Assembly (NCBI GenBank): GCA_019454045.1
Contig: SKCR01018432.1
Coordinates: forward strand, 164,472-228,471
Source of the DNA: Zanthoxylum bungeanum
Lineage: Eukaryota > Streptophyta > Magnoliopsida > Sapindales > Rutaceae
DNA: 64,000 nt
Direction: 5' to 3'
In this document: positions 18,121 through 29,343 of the stretch, in pieces
How the letters are laid out: each line of letters begins with the position of its first letter
Numbering within the stretch: position 1 is the first letter of the stretch
Made by a program: the position numbers and the translations under genes
The notes under the pieces: model-generated
The model's input: only the letters and a program-made list of their open reading frames with translations
The model's database searches: none
What the model was told of the DNA's origin: nothing

Positions 18121-20600
18121 ATGGTATCAGAGCCATCTAAGTTTGATTTGAATTTTAGGGTTTATGGACTTTATTTGGGATTTTTGTGTTTAGAACATGA
18201 TTTTCCTAAATTGGTTATTGGGTTGTGTTTGAATGATGTTGAATTGGATTTGTGCATCTTCAATTTTATGAAAAATTGATAGGATTAATTTTCCCCAAAA
18301 ATTACCCCTTGGCCGAGAATATGAACCCTAGAAGCTCATGGTAATTTTTTGAAATTTGACATATTGGATGTGTTGTTGGCATGAAATGAATATTAAATGT
18401 TGATTTAATTATATTGAAATCAAATTGGATGTCAATTTTATTGCAAATGCCGTGAGCTAAGTAGCATGTTTTAGATTGATTTTGCTTCAATTTATGTTGG
18501 ACATGAATTGGAAATGTTAGGTATGATTAATTAGATTAAATTGATGTTTTGGAAACATTAGGTTAATTAATTAATTATGGAAATTACACTTGAATTGAGT
18601 TAATTTATAATTTATAATTTGGAATTATGAATTAATTTAATTTATTATATTTGGGCTTAATGGGCTTGATTGGTCCAAGTTTGGTTTAGGATAATTGGTT
18701 GGATCCAATTGGGCCTAAAACCATTTCCATAAAGTCCAAATATGTCAATTGGGCCTTTAAATAATTTAATTGGGCCTAATGGGCCTAAATTGATTTTTTG
18801 GCAAAGGGTGATTCCTAATTGGGCATTGGCATCTTGGGTTTGACCCATAATTGCCAAAGCCCATTGGACTTTAATTGAATAGTATCATATACTAATTGGG
18901 CCTTTGAGACCCATAAAGAATGGATTTGGAATCCAAGTCTAAAAGGCACTTTTAAAAGTGTAATTATTTAATTTGGAATTAAATATGAATTAGTTTTGAA
19001 TATAATTAAAATTGGATTTAAAATTATAGTTTGATATAATTCAAGAATACTTACTTTGAGTATTTATTCTTAAACGAGTTTGACTCGCGCAAATCAGATC
19101 GTTGTTTGAACATTGGATGGTCATTAATCAAAGATTAATTAATTGGATTAGATTGATTGATAACATGCTATGTGTGAATACTTGGATGTATGTATGAATA
19201 ATGTATATCAGATGGATATTAGATAGGTGAAGACAATTTTGGAAATTATTGTAATAAATTTAGAATTTATTAAATTGGACCTGCGTGTCCAACCTATTAC
19301 CTATTTTCTCATTGTATTTCTCTTCTCACCTATTCCCCTCAATGTAAATTAGGTTTCTTTAGAAGTGTTATATAATTGGGTAGAAGTAAGAATAGTGCTA
19401 GCGGGAGAGAGGAAATGGAGAGATTTGTTCTAGGATCAAATTGTATTATATATCCATCCGCATATCATTATTAATTTATTGATCGCGCCTTATTATGCTT
19501 TTAGAATGCATGTTTAAGGGTGTATGATGAGACATAATCAAAGATAATTAATTGGTTGCCAATTACGCGAAAAACCCTCAACAAATATTAAGTGTTTTCC
19601 TTCCATTGAATGATTCTCTATCAAGATCCAAGATTGGCACTGGTTTGTTGGCCAATGTTGGCCAAAGTCAAGACCTTTGTCCATCGCGGATGTGTTTGAA
19701 TCATGAAGGCTTTGTTCTATATCGCATGTCTTGTCCAAGTTGTGATTTGTTGGCCAAAGTCAAGATCACTTCTTGTCCATCGACATCGATTACGAAGCTT
19801 TCCAAAGTCAATGGATCACACTTAACTAGAATCATTAAGCTTGGTGTGCCAAAGCCAAGACTTAGTTGATTTAGAGGAAAAAAGGTTAGGCAATATATTG
19901 GATATATTACCATATATTGGATATATGTTTCGGACTTGGATGTCCACCTACTGGATCTAGGAATTGGATGGGATCCAATTGATCTTAGAGATCTACCTAG
20001 TTAAGTTTCACACAATTTGTTGGCCAAAGTCAAGATTGTGTGTTATTTAACGGGATCCTAGCCCACTAGGAAACTAGTTTCCCGAGTACTCCACAGAGGG
20101 TTAGAGGCTCGTCAAAAAATAGTGGGAGGCAAGTATGAAATTTGCAATTTCGTTTAGATACTTGCCAATACGTGCTCATTTAATTTTTCGTCATTATTTA
20201 AATATTTAATTGTTGTTTTAATTAATCAGTTGGACTGTACTCAAACTATTTCATTTATAGTTGATTATATAATTGGATCAAACTATTTCATTTATAGTTG
20301 ATTATATAATTGGATTATAGTAATCAATATATTTGAATTTAATCAATCAAATAATAGTTGATTATATAGTTAGACTATAGTAATCATTATATTCGATTGT
20401 ACCCGAAATCGTTGATTGGATAGTTGGACTATTGGAATCAAGATAACTGAAAGATTAGCGTTTAGAACATAATCCTGGATGAAAATGTCTTTAAACGGCT
20501 TTAATTTTCAGTTTGGGAATAAAACCTCAGGATAGTCCTGGGAACCGAGAAGTTACTTTATTTGATAAAGTGACGTCTCGAGCCTAAGGCCGGAGTTGAG
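18121..20600 (+). other. Copia A1 leader: primer site and long noncoding region
   Basis: The primer site is TGGTATCAGAGCC at 18122. No convincing gag N-terminal coding sequence follows for about 2.5 kb. The stretch has a TGGGCC/TGGGCT cluster (18650-18905), three or more copies of TTGTTGGCCAAAGTCAAGA-like sequence (19645-20035), and tandem 'atttatagttgattatataa' units (20260-20390). The equivalent regions in A2 and A3 are alike, so this is a family trait and not random decay alone. Confidence 0.7.
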
Positions 20601-20805
20601 CAAATAGTAGAAAATGATCTTTGGAAGATTCATTTGATGATAACTTTAGTGCTCAATCCGTTATGCTTACTGCAATGACTCTTTAATTTCGTCGTCAAAA
20701 TTAAGGATTAGATCCTTGTACCATGATGATGAAATTAAGGATCTTCATAGATCTATACCGAGATCTTAGAAGTACTAATTGCAATAGAAAACTCTTGGAG
20801 AGTTA

Positions 20806-21120
20806 ATGGCTATGCTCAAGGAGACAAAGCCAGAGTTTGCAAAAGTGCAAGAAGCGCAAGACGCATCTTACTTCGACATCCCAGAAGGCCAAGGCTTGGC
20901 CGAAGGCTTTTGGGTGTGGAAAAGGGCAGAGGCAAAATCGTCACAGTCTTCTAGGAAGACAAAGGACATATCCCAAGATGTCTGCCTAAACTGTGGCAAA
21001 CGGTGTCACTAGAAGCGTGACTGTCGTATGGACAAGGCGAACATGAAGGAAGTGAAGACGGACAAGGCTCCGGCTTCAGGTATGTTTGTTATAAACATGT
21101 CCACTGCTGGTTTTAAAATT
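20806..21120 (+). pseudogene. Copia A1 gag C-terminus with broken zinc knuckle
   Basis: The frame reads EGQGLAEGFW, then CLNCGKRCH, a TAG, and KRDCRMDKANMKEVKTDK. This is a CX2CX4HX4C knuckle in which the residue after His is a stop. Gag would coat the element RNA. A3 has TAG at the same codon, and A2 a one-base deletion there. Confidence 0.75.
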
Positions 21121-21479
21121 TGATTTTAGAAACTGGTTGTGGTACATAAATATATGTACTGATGTGCGGGATCTGCTGATAAGCAGGATACTGACTTCAG
21201 ATGAGATTGACCTGCGAGTCGAAAACGGGACGAGAGTCGCTGTTTTAACCGTAGAAACCTAAATTTAGGAACTACCCTTTGGGTATGTACCTAAATTAGG
21301 AAACTGTTAAAAATGTACCTAGTTTGACTAGAAACATTATCTCTATATCTAAGTTTAACCTGTTGCGGGTATACCTTTATATTCTAGAACACTAAGTGTT
21401 TTATTTTATAAAGATGATATTGAGATAAAAACATTAGATGTGAATAACGGTATTTATATTTTGAATATAAATGAATCTC

Positions 21480-22080
21480 AAACATATAAATATGACAAAC
21501 AAATAGCTCAAACTGAATTAATCAGATGAGACTTATTTGTGGCATTGGTGTCTGTGACACATTAACAAGACTCGTATATCCACACTTTCGAAGAGTGGGT
21601 ACTAGGACAGATTTGATTCTAATCAAATAATGTCTACGAATCTAGTTTATTGGGCAAAGTGCCTAAAACATCTTTTACTTGGTAAAAGTGCAAGTGCCAC
21701 CGATCTGTTAGCCCTCGTTCATAGTGACGTAAGTGGGCCCATACCTAGTAAGGCTAGAGGTGGATATGAATACTTCGTAACCTTTGCGGATGTGGCATCA
21801 CGTTATAGTTATGTGTATCTTAATGAGATACAAGTCAGAAACTTTTAAAGTTTCAACTCGAAGTAGACAGACAGACTGGCTAAAGTATTAAACAGTCACG
21901 GTCAGGCCGTGGTGGAAAATACTTAAGCAATAAGTTTCTCGAATATTTGAAAGAGTATAGTATTCTTTCATAATGGACTCCTCACGGAATATCTCAATTT
22001 GATGATGTGTCTGAATAGAGAAACCGAAAATTTTTTGACATAGTAAGGTCAATGATGAGTCGCTCTGAGCTACCATTTTC
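21480..22080 (+). pseudogene. Copia A1 integrase remnant
   Basis: Fragments in several frames include LALVHSDVSGPIPSKARGGY and YFVTFADVASRYSYVYL, the region of the first two catalytic Asp residues of copia integrase (here HSD and FAD). HINKTR just upstream belongs to the zinc-binding region. Frameshifts and stops before 21630 and after 21840 separate the blocks. Confidence 0.8.
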
Positions 22081-22739
22081 CTTCTAGGGATACGCATTTA
22101 AACAATGCAATACTTATTTTGGGAAGGTTCCATGAAAATCTGTTGGACAGACTTCATATTAGATATGAACAGGAAAGAAACAGGGTTTTCTCATTCCTGA
22201 ACATTTGGGAATGCTGGGCATATGTTTGGATGATACCAAACAAGAACCCAAATCGGATAAGTACCTAATTTATAATTGGTTATCCTAGGGAAGCCAAAGT
22301 AAAGTACTTATACAACTCACAAGAGAACAATGTAATTGTTGCTCTCCATGCGGTTTTCCTAAGAGGAATACCCATGTGCAGTGGTAAGTGGGAAGAAAGT
22401 AAAACTCGATGAAAATCGGAGTAATACTGTTTTAGGCACCGATTCATTAATGGAACACAAATAGTTCATCAGGGATGAAACTGTACCATAATCTACGAAT
22501 ACACAAGAACCGCGTAAGTCGGAGAGAGTCAGAAAATAACCTGGGAGTTATGGGTTTCTGATCTCACCTCATGAAGATGTCAATCTTATTGAGGAATACG
22601 AACTGGCTACGTATGAGGAAGTGATACAAGGTATCGACTTCCTATTATGGTAAAGTGATATGATGTCCGATATGGATTCCATGTATACCAACCAAGTTTA
22701 GAAACTGGTTGGTGTACCGAAAGACATTGTGCCTATTGG

Positions 22740-23250
22740 TACTACATGAGTCTTCAAGGAAGACATACATTGATGGTAACATACAAATTTACAAAGCTAG
22801 GCTTGTAGCGAAAAGGTGTCGTTATCAACATTGTGTAGATTACGACGAAACCTTTTATCCGTTGCCATGATTAAATCCATTTGGATAATGCTTGCTAATG
22901 CTGCATGTTTCATTTATGAAATATGGCAGCTGAATGTCAAAATCGCTTTCCTTAAAAGGAAACCTTTTGGAGGATGTTTACAACATCCTGACGGTTTTGA
23001 CGTACCAAAACATGCAAACAAGGTTTGCAAGTTAAATCGATCCATTTATGGATTGAAGCAAGCATTGCGTCCTTGGAACTATAGTTTTGAAGTAATCATA
23101 ATGGTATATGATTTAATTCAAAACAAAGATAATTCTTGTGTGTATAAGAAGGTGGGTGGGAGCGCACTGACAATGATTGTCCTATATAATGATGACATGT
23201 CATTTCTTGGAAATGACATTCCCATAATACAATCGGTGAAAGCTTGACTT
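22740..23250 (+). pseudogene. Copia A1 reverse transcriptase remnant
   Basis: The frame from about 22816 reads MIKSIWIMLANAA, EIWQLNVKIAFLKR, QHPDGFDVPKHANKVCKLNRSIYGLKQ in successive RT blocks, and YNDDM in place of the catalytic YxDD motif. The start region (IGTT, stop, VFKEDI) carries a stop and a 2-nt frameshift, both also seen in A2 and A3. Confidence 0.85.
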
Positions 23251-23569
23251 TCATGAAAATTCTCCGTAGACTACTTGGGAGAGACAACCTTTATTCTAAG
23301 AATAAGGATCTACTGGGATAGATCTAAATGTTATTGGCACTCTCCGAGAACTCGTACATTGAAAGATATGTACGTGACCTGGTGTCTCATATGCTTTGAG
23401 CATATTGAGTCACAATCATGCCAATCCAAGTGATAGTCACTGGATTGATGTTAAGAACATCCTTAATTATCTTAGATGAACTAAGGATGCTTTCTTAAAC
23501 TATGGAGAATGAGAACTTGAAGTGACTGGGTTCACTGTTGTAAGTTTCATAACCGACAAAAATTACTAT

Positions 23570-23994
23570 AAGTCGTAATCAGGGTAACATATAGTTTGAA
23601 TAACGGAAAAATGAGCTGGAAATCTTCCAAGCAAGATACTGTTGCCGAATAAACAACAAAAGCGGAATATTGCTGCAGCTGAGGCAACAAAATAAGCATT
23701 TTGGATCTATAATAATCCTAATTAGATTAGGAATAGTTCTAAAAGCGGCTGAGCTAGGCTACAACACAGGCTAAAGAATTAATGGTCTCATCAACGATCC
23801 AAGTATGTACTTCAACTGTTTCATCTGATTCGTAAGATCATACATCGTGGCGATGTGATGATCGAATAAATCGCATCAGATGATAACTTTGCAAATCCGC
23901 TGACGAAAGCAATTTCTCAGCAGAAGTTTGAGCGACCCATACATAGTTCAGGTGTAGGATACTTGAGTAATTTGCTATAGGCCAAGTGGAAGAT
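23570..23994 (+). pseudogene. Copia A1 RNase H remnant and purine tract
   Basis: NNGKMSWKSSKQDTVAE is followed by an in-frame TAA and TTKAE; a later part reads IASDDNFANPLTKAISQQKFE. This is the copia RNase H that removes the RNA strand during replication. A2 and A3 have TAA at the same codon. The tract 'caagtggaagat' at 23983-23994 abuts the 3' LTR. Confidence 0.85.
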
Positions 23995-25974
23995 TGTTGG
24001 ACAATTATGACTCATAGCATCACTATTTGTACAAAACATGGTGTTGTTGTACAAATTAACCATGTGACAAAGGAAATTGCTCTTTTATCATTTGTAATTG
24101 GATTATCAAGATACAAAAATGATAAAAGTCCATATGATTAGTTCCAGATTAATAAGATATAAGACAGTATTAATCCACTAAGATTTAATCTTTAAAATAT
24201 CTGTAGTCGTAGTATTATCGAGATTGGACATCGATAATGCGGAATAAACTAGTATTGCACTTGTGCGCGTTGTGGGAGCATAACGACATAGTTCTCATAT
24301 ATTTAAGTATTGGATACTTATGTAAGTGTAATAGGAGGTTGTGTTTACCGATGGTGCGGAAATAGCTTCGCTCTGGATAGACCCCTCGAAACCCCATTGG
24401 TAGTATTACTATGTGTCTATGGGAGTCCGAATCAGGGTAGGTGTATTTGGTCTTAACCTGAGACTTGCATCGCTAATACTTGCGACAATCAGTATACTTT
24501 AGTTTTGGTCGTCCGGGGCTTTAACAGGTTCTGTGTACGCCTCTTCTGGGTATACTGAGAATCGTAGTGTATTAGGTGTGATGTCAAGATGGAAGTAATA
24601 CTTCAGTAATATGGAGATGATGATTACGCAGGGATACAGAACTGGTACTCTCTTAAAAACTGCAGCTATCAGGATAATATGACAAGCTCATGATTATCGG
24701 ATTAAAGAGACTAGTTATTGTTAATCTGATATATGTTTCGTACGGGGCAGACACAATTCCAGCCCCAGGCCTAGCATGTGACATCCGATACTGGATCGCA
24801 ATACGCAATACTACGTATACTACGCCTGACAAAGATTACATATTCGTTTACAGAATATTTCTGGAGAATTGGGTAGGCACGGTGCTTTGCTAGAAGCCAA
24901 CCATGTCTTGTAAATCGGTAAGAATTTGGTACTAGGTACGCACATATTCGGATAGTCCGATAACCGTATTTACTGCCAACATATCCAGGGATCTCTTGGG
25001 TCACCTCCCGAAGATTCACCGTTGAGATTTGACTCGAACAGAAAATTAATCTGGGATTAATTATGAAAGAGAAAATTAATCTGGGATTAATTATGGCAAT
25101 AATTAATCTGGGAATTAATTATCAAAAGAGAGAATTAATCTGGGATTAATTGCGTCGAGAATTTATCTGGGATTAAATTCGTCGAGTAGAGAGAACGCGA
25201 TTAATTTGGAATTAATCGGTAAAGTAAATTTAATAGTGAAATTAGATTTTATTATTTAATTTACTTAATTGGGCTAAAATAATATATTAGATATATTAAT
25301 TGAAATTAGATTTCAATACGGAATTAAAATTGGACTTTAATTCAAGTGAACAAATTAATTTGGAATTAATTCGCAAGCGACTTCCGTAATAATTTTGCTA
25401 GGCGTTATTATTTAATTAAATTGGATTTAATTAAGTCGCAACGGAAAATTCGTTTAATTCGGAATTAAACGAACCCGGGCCCGAGTGAAGTTGCGTGTTG
25501 GATTGTCTGACTTAAATTTGGAATTTAAAGTGGGGCCCACCAGCTTACATCAACAAGTCACTTGATTGATGGAATTGGTTGGAAGATTTTAAAGCTTACT
25601 TGTCCAACAAACTTTATTTTTTGGAAAATATAAATGCAACTTTTGATTTTTTTTTGGTATTTTTGATTTTAGAAATCAAAAATTGAAAACACTATTCTTC
25701 CTTCCTCTCTCATGCTTGGCCGAAAGTTCAAGCTTCCATGGTGGAAATTTTTTTTTCTTTCATTTGTTCCAAGCTAGCACTTAAAGGAGTGAATCAAGGT
25801 GATAGGGAGACTCACCCGAGAGTTTGGAACTCGTCTTTAAGCTCCGAGCTACTACATCCAAATGAATTTTTGAAAGCCTATATCCGGTCAATGTGAGTAT
25901 TCTGCAACTCCCTTTGATTAATTCACACACAAATTATAACTTAGAGATCTTGGCATGTTCTAGGAACACTTACA
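23995..25974 (+). mobile_element. 3' LTR of copia A1
   Basis: TGTTGGACAATTATGAC to GGAACACTTACA, 1980 bp, followed by the duplicated CTATT. It contains the invariant block at 24864-24916. Confidence 0.95.
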
Positions 25975-25991
25975 CTATTTACCACTCATCA

Positions 25992-26601
25992 AATATATAA
26001 ATTGCTCTTCTTACCCAATTAATTTATCTCAGGAATTAATTATGCCAAAATATAGAACCAGCCATAAAGGCGGTAGTCATTTATGTCAATAATTAATTAT
26101 GCCAAGGTACTAAGTATGCCAAAAATATAAAACCAGCCATAGAAGTAATAGAAAGATAAAACCAGCTATAAAGGCAGTAGCAAGATAAAACCAGCCATAT
26201 AGGCGGTAGAAAGATAAAACCAACCATAAAAGCGGTAGCAAGATAAAAACCAGCCATAAAAGGGGATATCAAGATTTTGTCAATAATTAATCTAGATCTA
26301 AATCAAGTTTTAATCATTAGATTTCAATTTATTTATTATAATAGATGCGATTTTAATTTAAGTTTTCATTATAAAAGCTTCACCCTTACCCCCAACAGAA
26401 AAGAAATTAGCTACTCATTTTGTAATTAAACATAGTCATAATTTTATTACTGAAAGAAAAAGACATTACATAAAGCATTAAGTAAAAATAAACACTCAAG
26501 CCACTCTTTTCCAAAATCTATACAGAATTCGGAAAGACATGTATGCAAATTTCTTCCGATTGACTTATTGTATATAAATATGCACTTTTTAGTATTCATC
26601 A
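25992..26601 (-). mobile_element. 3' LTR of G2, proximal part (internally deleted)
   Basis: On the minus strand it starts TGATGAATACTAAAAA at 26601, as the 5' LTR does at 46581. After about 60 bp it jumps to sequence corresponding to about 46075 in the 5' LTR, so roughly 450 bp carrying the TATA box and TCGCGA cluster are missing. Six hairpin units follow (about 26053-26280). It stops at AATAT, where the solo LTR enters. Confidence 0.88.
26053..26280 (-). repeat. Six hairpin units of about 28-36 bp in the G2 3' LTR
   Basis: On the plus strand the units read 'aaccagccataaaggcggtag' with small changes, spaced by 'aaagataa' or 'caagataa'. On the minus strand each is ACCGCC-TTTAT-GGCTGGT, able to fold into a 6-bp stem. 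Confidence 0.78.
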
Positions 26602-27720
26602 TACCCCAACCAGCTTATTACTAGCCCTAGTAATTCAAGCGGAATCTAAAAGAAAAATTCTTATCTAAGTCAACAAATGTTTTCTTTCTTTCTAAATGAT
26701 CAAACAAATGACTTCTCCTGTATTGTTTTTTTATCATTCTTCCATATACTCATAAAACAAGTTATTAATCAATATATTGTGCCCATAATATCACAGGTAT
26801 TTATTGAGAAGAGAGTAATATTTTTTTCCTAAAATTATACTGAAGTTTACACATTTTTGGCAGTGAAAGTTTATTTATAAACATATCTTCAATTCATGTA
26901 TCGAACTTTGGGCCAATGACTCCCAAAACAATTGGTTTTATGACACTAGGTGTTAAGACGCCCCTACGGACTTCATTGCTCGTATCTCAAATTAAAAAAA
27001 AGGTGTCTGATTCCCTTAAGCTTTCTTTTTAACCCTTGTAATGAGCTTTGTGCCAGTAATTCCTAGACCAGTTGGCCTTAGGGTACTAACTGTTAAAACA
27101 CTCATACGGACTTAATTGCTCGAGTTAAAAAGGCTATAAAACCGAACTTTATTCAAACACTTTTTTTTTTGCTATAGAAATAAATTTCACTACCTTTAGG
27201 TGTTACCTATAACAGACTAGAGAATTGAATATTACAGAATTTTCACTTATCACCAATGATCTTATGTTACCATGTTGTTGATAATATCTGTCAGATGAGC
27301 ATATAAAGATCAAATTTAATCAATGTTATGGAGAATTCATAAATTTAAATGATTCAAAGAGAAAGGAACAACAAATAAATTGTTACGAATTATACTGTGA
27401 TGCATCTCAGGAGTGAAAACTCCTTACACAACCACCTCTAAACAACAATTCCACTTGGTTTAGAAAACAAATTTGTTGTTAGTTTGTATGTATATATATA
27501 TATATATATGGATATATATTCTTACACACAAAATAACAAAAAAGTAAAAACTCTTTTTTTTTTTTTTGGAATAAAACATCAATGAAACATGAAAATTATC
27601 TAGTAAACTATCATCTCCCCCAAACCAAAATGAGACATTGTCCCCAATGTTTAAAGAAAGAGAAGTAGAGTGTAGAAGATATCACCTGGATATTGTGGAA
27701 TTGACAGTTACAGCTAAAGA
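26602..27720 (-). other. G2 3' noncoding region
   Basis: No coding frame. On the minus strand it starts after the LOG stop, with the block matching 8640-9100, then two diverged tandem units (about 27125-26880) containing 'ccaa(c/t)tg(g/t)t(c/t)t', and ends in the purine-rich 'ggttggggta' before the LTR. A TA-rich microsatellite lies at 27488-27510. The stem-loop seen in G0 and G1 is absent. Confidence 0.75.
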
Positions 27721-28334
27721 TTAGAGATTAAGGTCCAGGTTTACTTTGCACTTCTTGCCATGATCGTTACCAGACCAGTTCAACTTGGAAAGAATATGGT
27801 CGATTCTTGGTTCATAAGATAATATTTGGTCAATTAAATCATTAGCTTTTCTTACAGTTAGGAAGACATCTCTTATCGGTTTTGAAATAAACCCAGTTCT
27901 TTTGGCATCTTCAAGAAATACAAAAAGAAAATCGAAAAATCCATTAACATTAAACAGCCTAATGGTTTTTGGTGAATATTCAAGTTTGCCCATGACACAA
28001 CTATAAATATTTCTTCCAAAGTTTCTATCCCACCTGGTAAAGCAATGAAAGCATTAGCATGATTGATCATTTCAGTGAGTCTTTCAAACATACCTGGGAC
28101 AATGCATTCTTTTCCATTTGATTTTTCGATGATGCTGTCCTCTGTTAAAGGTTTTGGAATGATTCCCAAAACTTGACTGCCACATTCTTGTACAAATTTT
28201 GAAATACACCCCATCAATCCAAGATTACCACCGCTATATACTAAGTGCATGTTTCTGTTTGCCATAACTCTACCCAATTCTCTTGCACCCTCAACAAATT
28301 CTGGTTTAGTTCCGGAGCTAGTTCCACAAAACAC
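27721..28334 (-). pseudogene. LOG-type cytokinin riboside 5'-monophosphate phosphoribohydrolase, copy 2 (one frameshift)
   Basis: This is the better-preserved copy. From about 28334 it reads VFCGTSSGTKPEFVEGARELG, then LVYSGGNLGLMG, VLGIIPKPL, PGMFERLTEM, NAFIALPGGIETLEEIF, VSWANLNIHQKP; a 1-nt deletion near 27975 shifts frame, and it continues RLFNVNGFFDFL to KVNLDLNL. Compared with known LOGs, the Arg of the RKAEM region is kept, the signature PGGxGTxxE reads PGGIETLEE (Gly-Thr to Glu-Thr), and VYGGG reads VYSGG. It is intronless with no clear ATG before the FCGTS block. A TATAAAT motif lies near 28430. It follows ORF X, as in G1. Both copies end in LDLNL. Confidence 0.92.
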
Positions 28335-28718
28335 AGAGATATTAGTGAATCATCGTTTCGAAGTTGTCTCAATTTTTACTATCTCCCTGAGCTAGATGTG
28401 TTAAAGAGAGAGAGAAGTGACGGGCTGAATTTATAGATCCTGAAAAGGGTGAGTGATAAATGCACTAATATCTGCAAAAATGACAATGATTAGGAAAATA
28501 GATCGTGAACAAAAATGTTAGATAATGTAGGTAAAAAGTAAATCAAAACAGTCATTTAAAGTAAAGAAAATCAAAGAAATAATATATACTGGTAGTTGTG
28601 ATTGTGGTTCACATCTTCCTCTGGTTTTACGTCCAGTAATGGCTTAAACGCCCTCTATGGGTCGGGATAGGCTTCCCATCCATCTTTCTTATAAATTGGC
28701 AAACTTGGTCTTTTAAAG
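28335..28718 (-). promoter_or_regulatory. Spacer between ORF X and LOG in G2
   Basis: On the minus strand it contains 'ctataaattcagc' near 28430, identical to G1, followed by a CT repeat ('cttctctctctctt'). About 45 bp upstream is 'tcatttttgcag' (about 28472-28483), a good plant 3' splice-site match. The G1 equivalent at that point reads 'ggcata', so the two copies differ in their acceptor-like sites. No coding frame. Confidence 0.4.
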
Positions 28719-29165
28719 TCAGATTCCCGAGACTGTAATGTTGTTTTTATTTTTGAAATTATGTGTACGCGTCTCAAGAGTCAATGATATATCATCGAAA
28801 GGCTCATTACTCAGTCCATCTCTAATGAATTGAATTTTATCTTCGCGATTATCAGACACCATTCCTAAAGAACGACAACGATTGTTGCACGTACAACATA
28901 TACACTTATAACAAACACCTAATTGTTTAGATCAACGTTTTTTAGAATAAGTGTTTTTCCATTTACCAAACATGTAGGGAATGAATGAGTCAGGTGGCTG
29001 ACCTGCCAAGAAAAATCTTGCTCTAATTACCCAACGAATATCACAAGGAATACCATGAATCATAAAAAGTCTTATTCTTTCTGTGCGTGCTTTGTAAATT
29101 TTTGTCAAAGCATTTTGAGGAAGAGAAGGAAAATGTTTGCGGAGGTTTGCGAGAGTTTCTTCCAT
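28719..29165 (-). pseudogene. ORF X, copy 2: conserved cysteine-bearing accessory protein, function unknown
   Basis: From the ATG at 29165 one frame runs 148 codons to TGA at 28719, broken only by TGA at 28932-28934. It aligns with copy 1 from MEETLANL through SLPQNALTKIYKARTERIRL, GIPCDIRW, LAGQPPDSFIPYM, NTYSKKR, then CYKCICCTCNNRC, GMVSDNREDKIQFIRDGLS and DDISLTLET. The CX2CX4CX3C cysteines and the flanking Gly-Val are kept. The internal stop stands where copy 1 has Arg, consistent with CGA to TGA. After LTLET the two copies differ in length and frame. The family is unknown to me. Confidence 0.7.
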
Positions 29166-29343
29166 GCTTTGGTTTGTAGGTATCAATAATTTTAAGAAAA
29201 TGAAATAAACGACTATGAGTCAAGGAGTATTGTTTTTAGCTGCTTTACCGGGGTGTGAGATAAAAATAGAAAGAAAAAAAATTCTACAAAACTAAGAGAA
29301 ATGGAAATTAGAGAATTATTAACAGAAAATAAAAGAAACTACA

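Larger units (their letters stand above)
16141..25974 (+). mobile_element. Copia element A1, structurally complete but coding-dead
   Basis: LTRs at 16141-18120 and 23995-25974 are both 1980 bp, start TGTTGG and end TTACA. CTATT flanks the element (16136-16140 and 25975-25979). The primer site TGGTATCAGAGCC (initiator tRNA-Met type) is at 18122, and the purine tract 'aagtggaagat' precedes the 3' LTR. The internal region has recognisable gag end, integrase, RT and RNase H, all with stops and frameshifts. It lies inside the gypsy solo LTR, so it is among the youngest insertions here. Confidence 0.95.

Noticed and set aside
18122..18134. tRNA-like sequences (also 33310, 45242, 49599, 58126, 62945)
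   Set aside because: These are short primer-binding sites complementary to tRNA 3' ends, next to LTRs; no tRNA gene with a full cloverleaf is present.
19552..19869. Possible copia A gag ORF in the leader
   Set aside because: Its sequence consists of the repeated TTGGCCAAAGTCAAGA elements and shows no gag motif; A3 keeps it only because the DNA is conserved.
26053..26280. CRISPR-like repeat array
   Set aside because: The repeats are imperfect, spacers are themselves similar, and the array sits in a plant LTR; it is a tandem repeat.
27488..27510. TA microsatellite as a structural or origin element
   Set aside because: A simple dinucleotide repeat in noncoding element DNA; nothing else supports a function.
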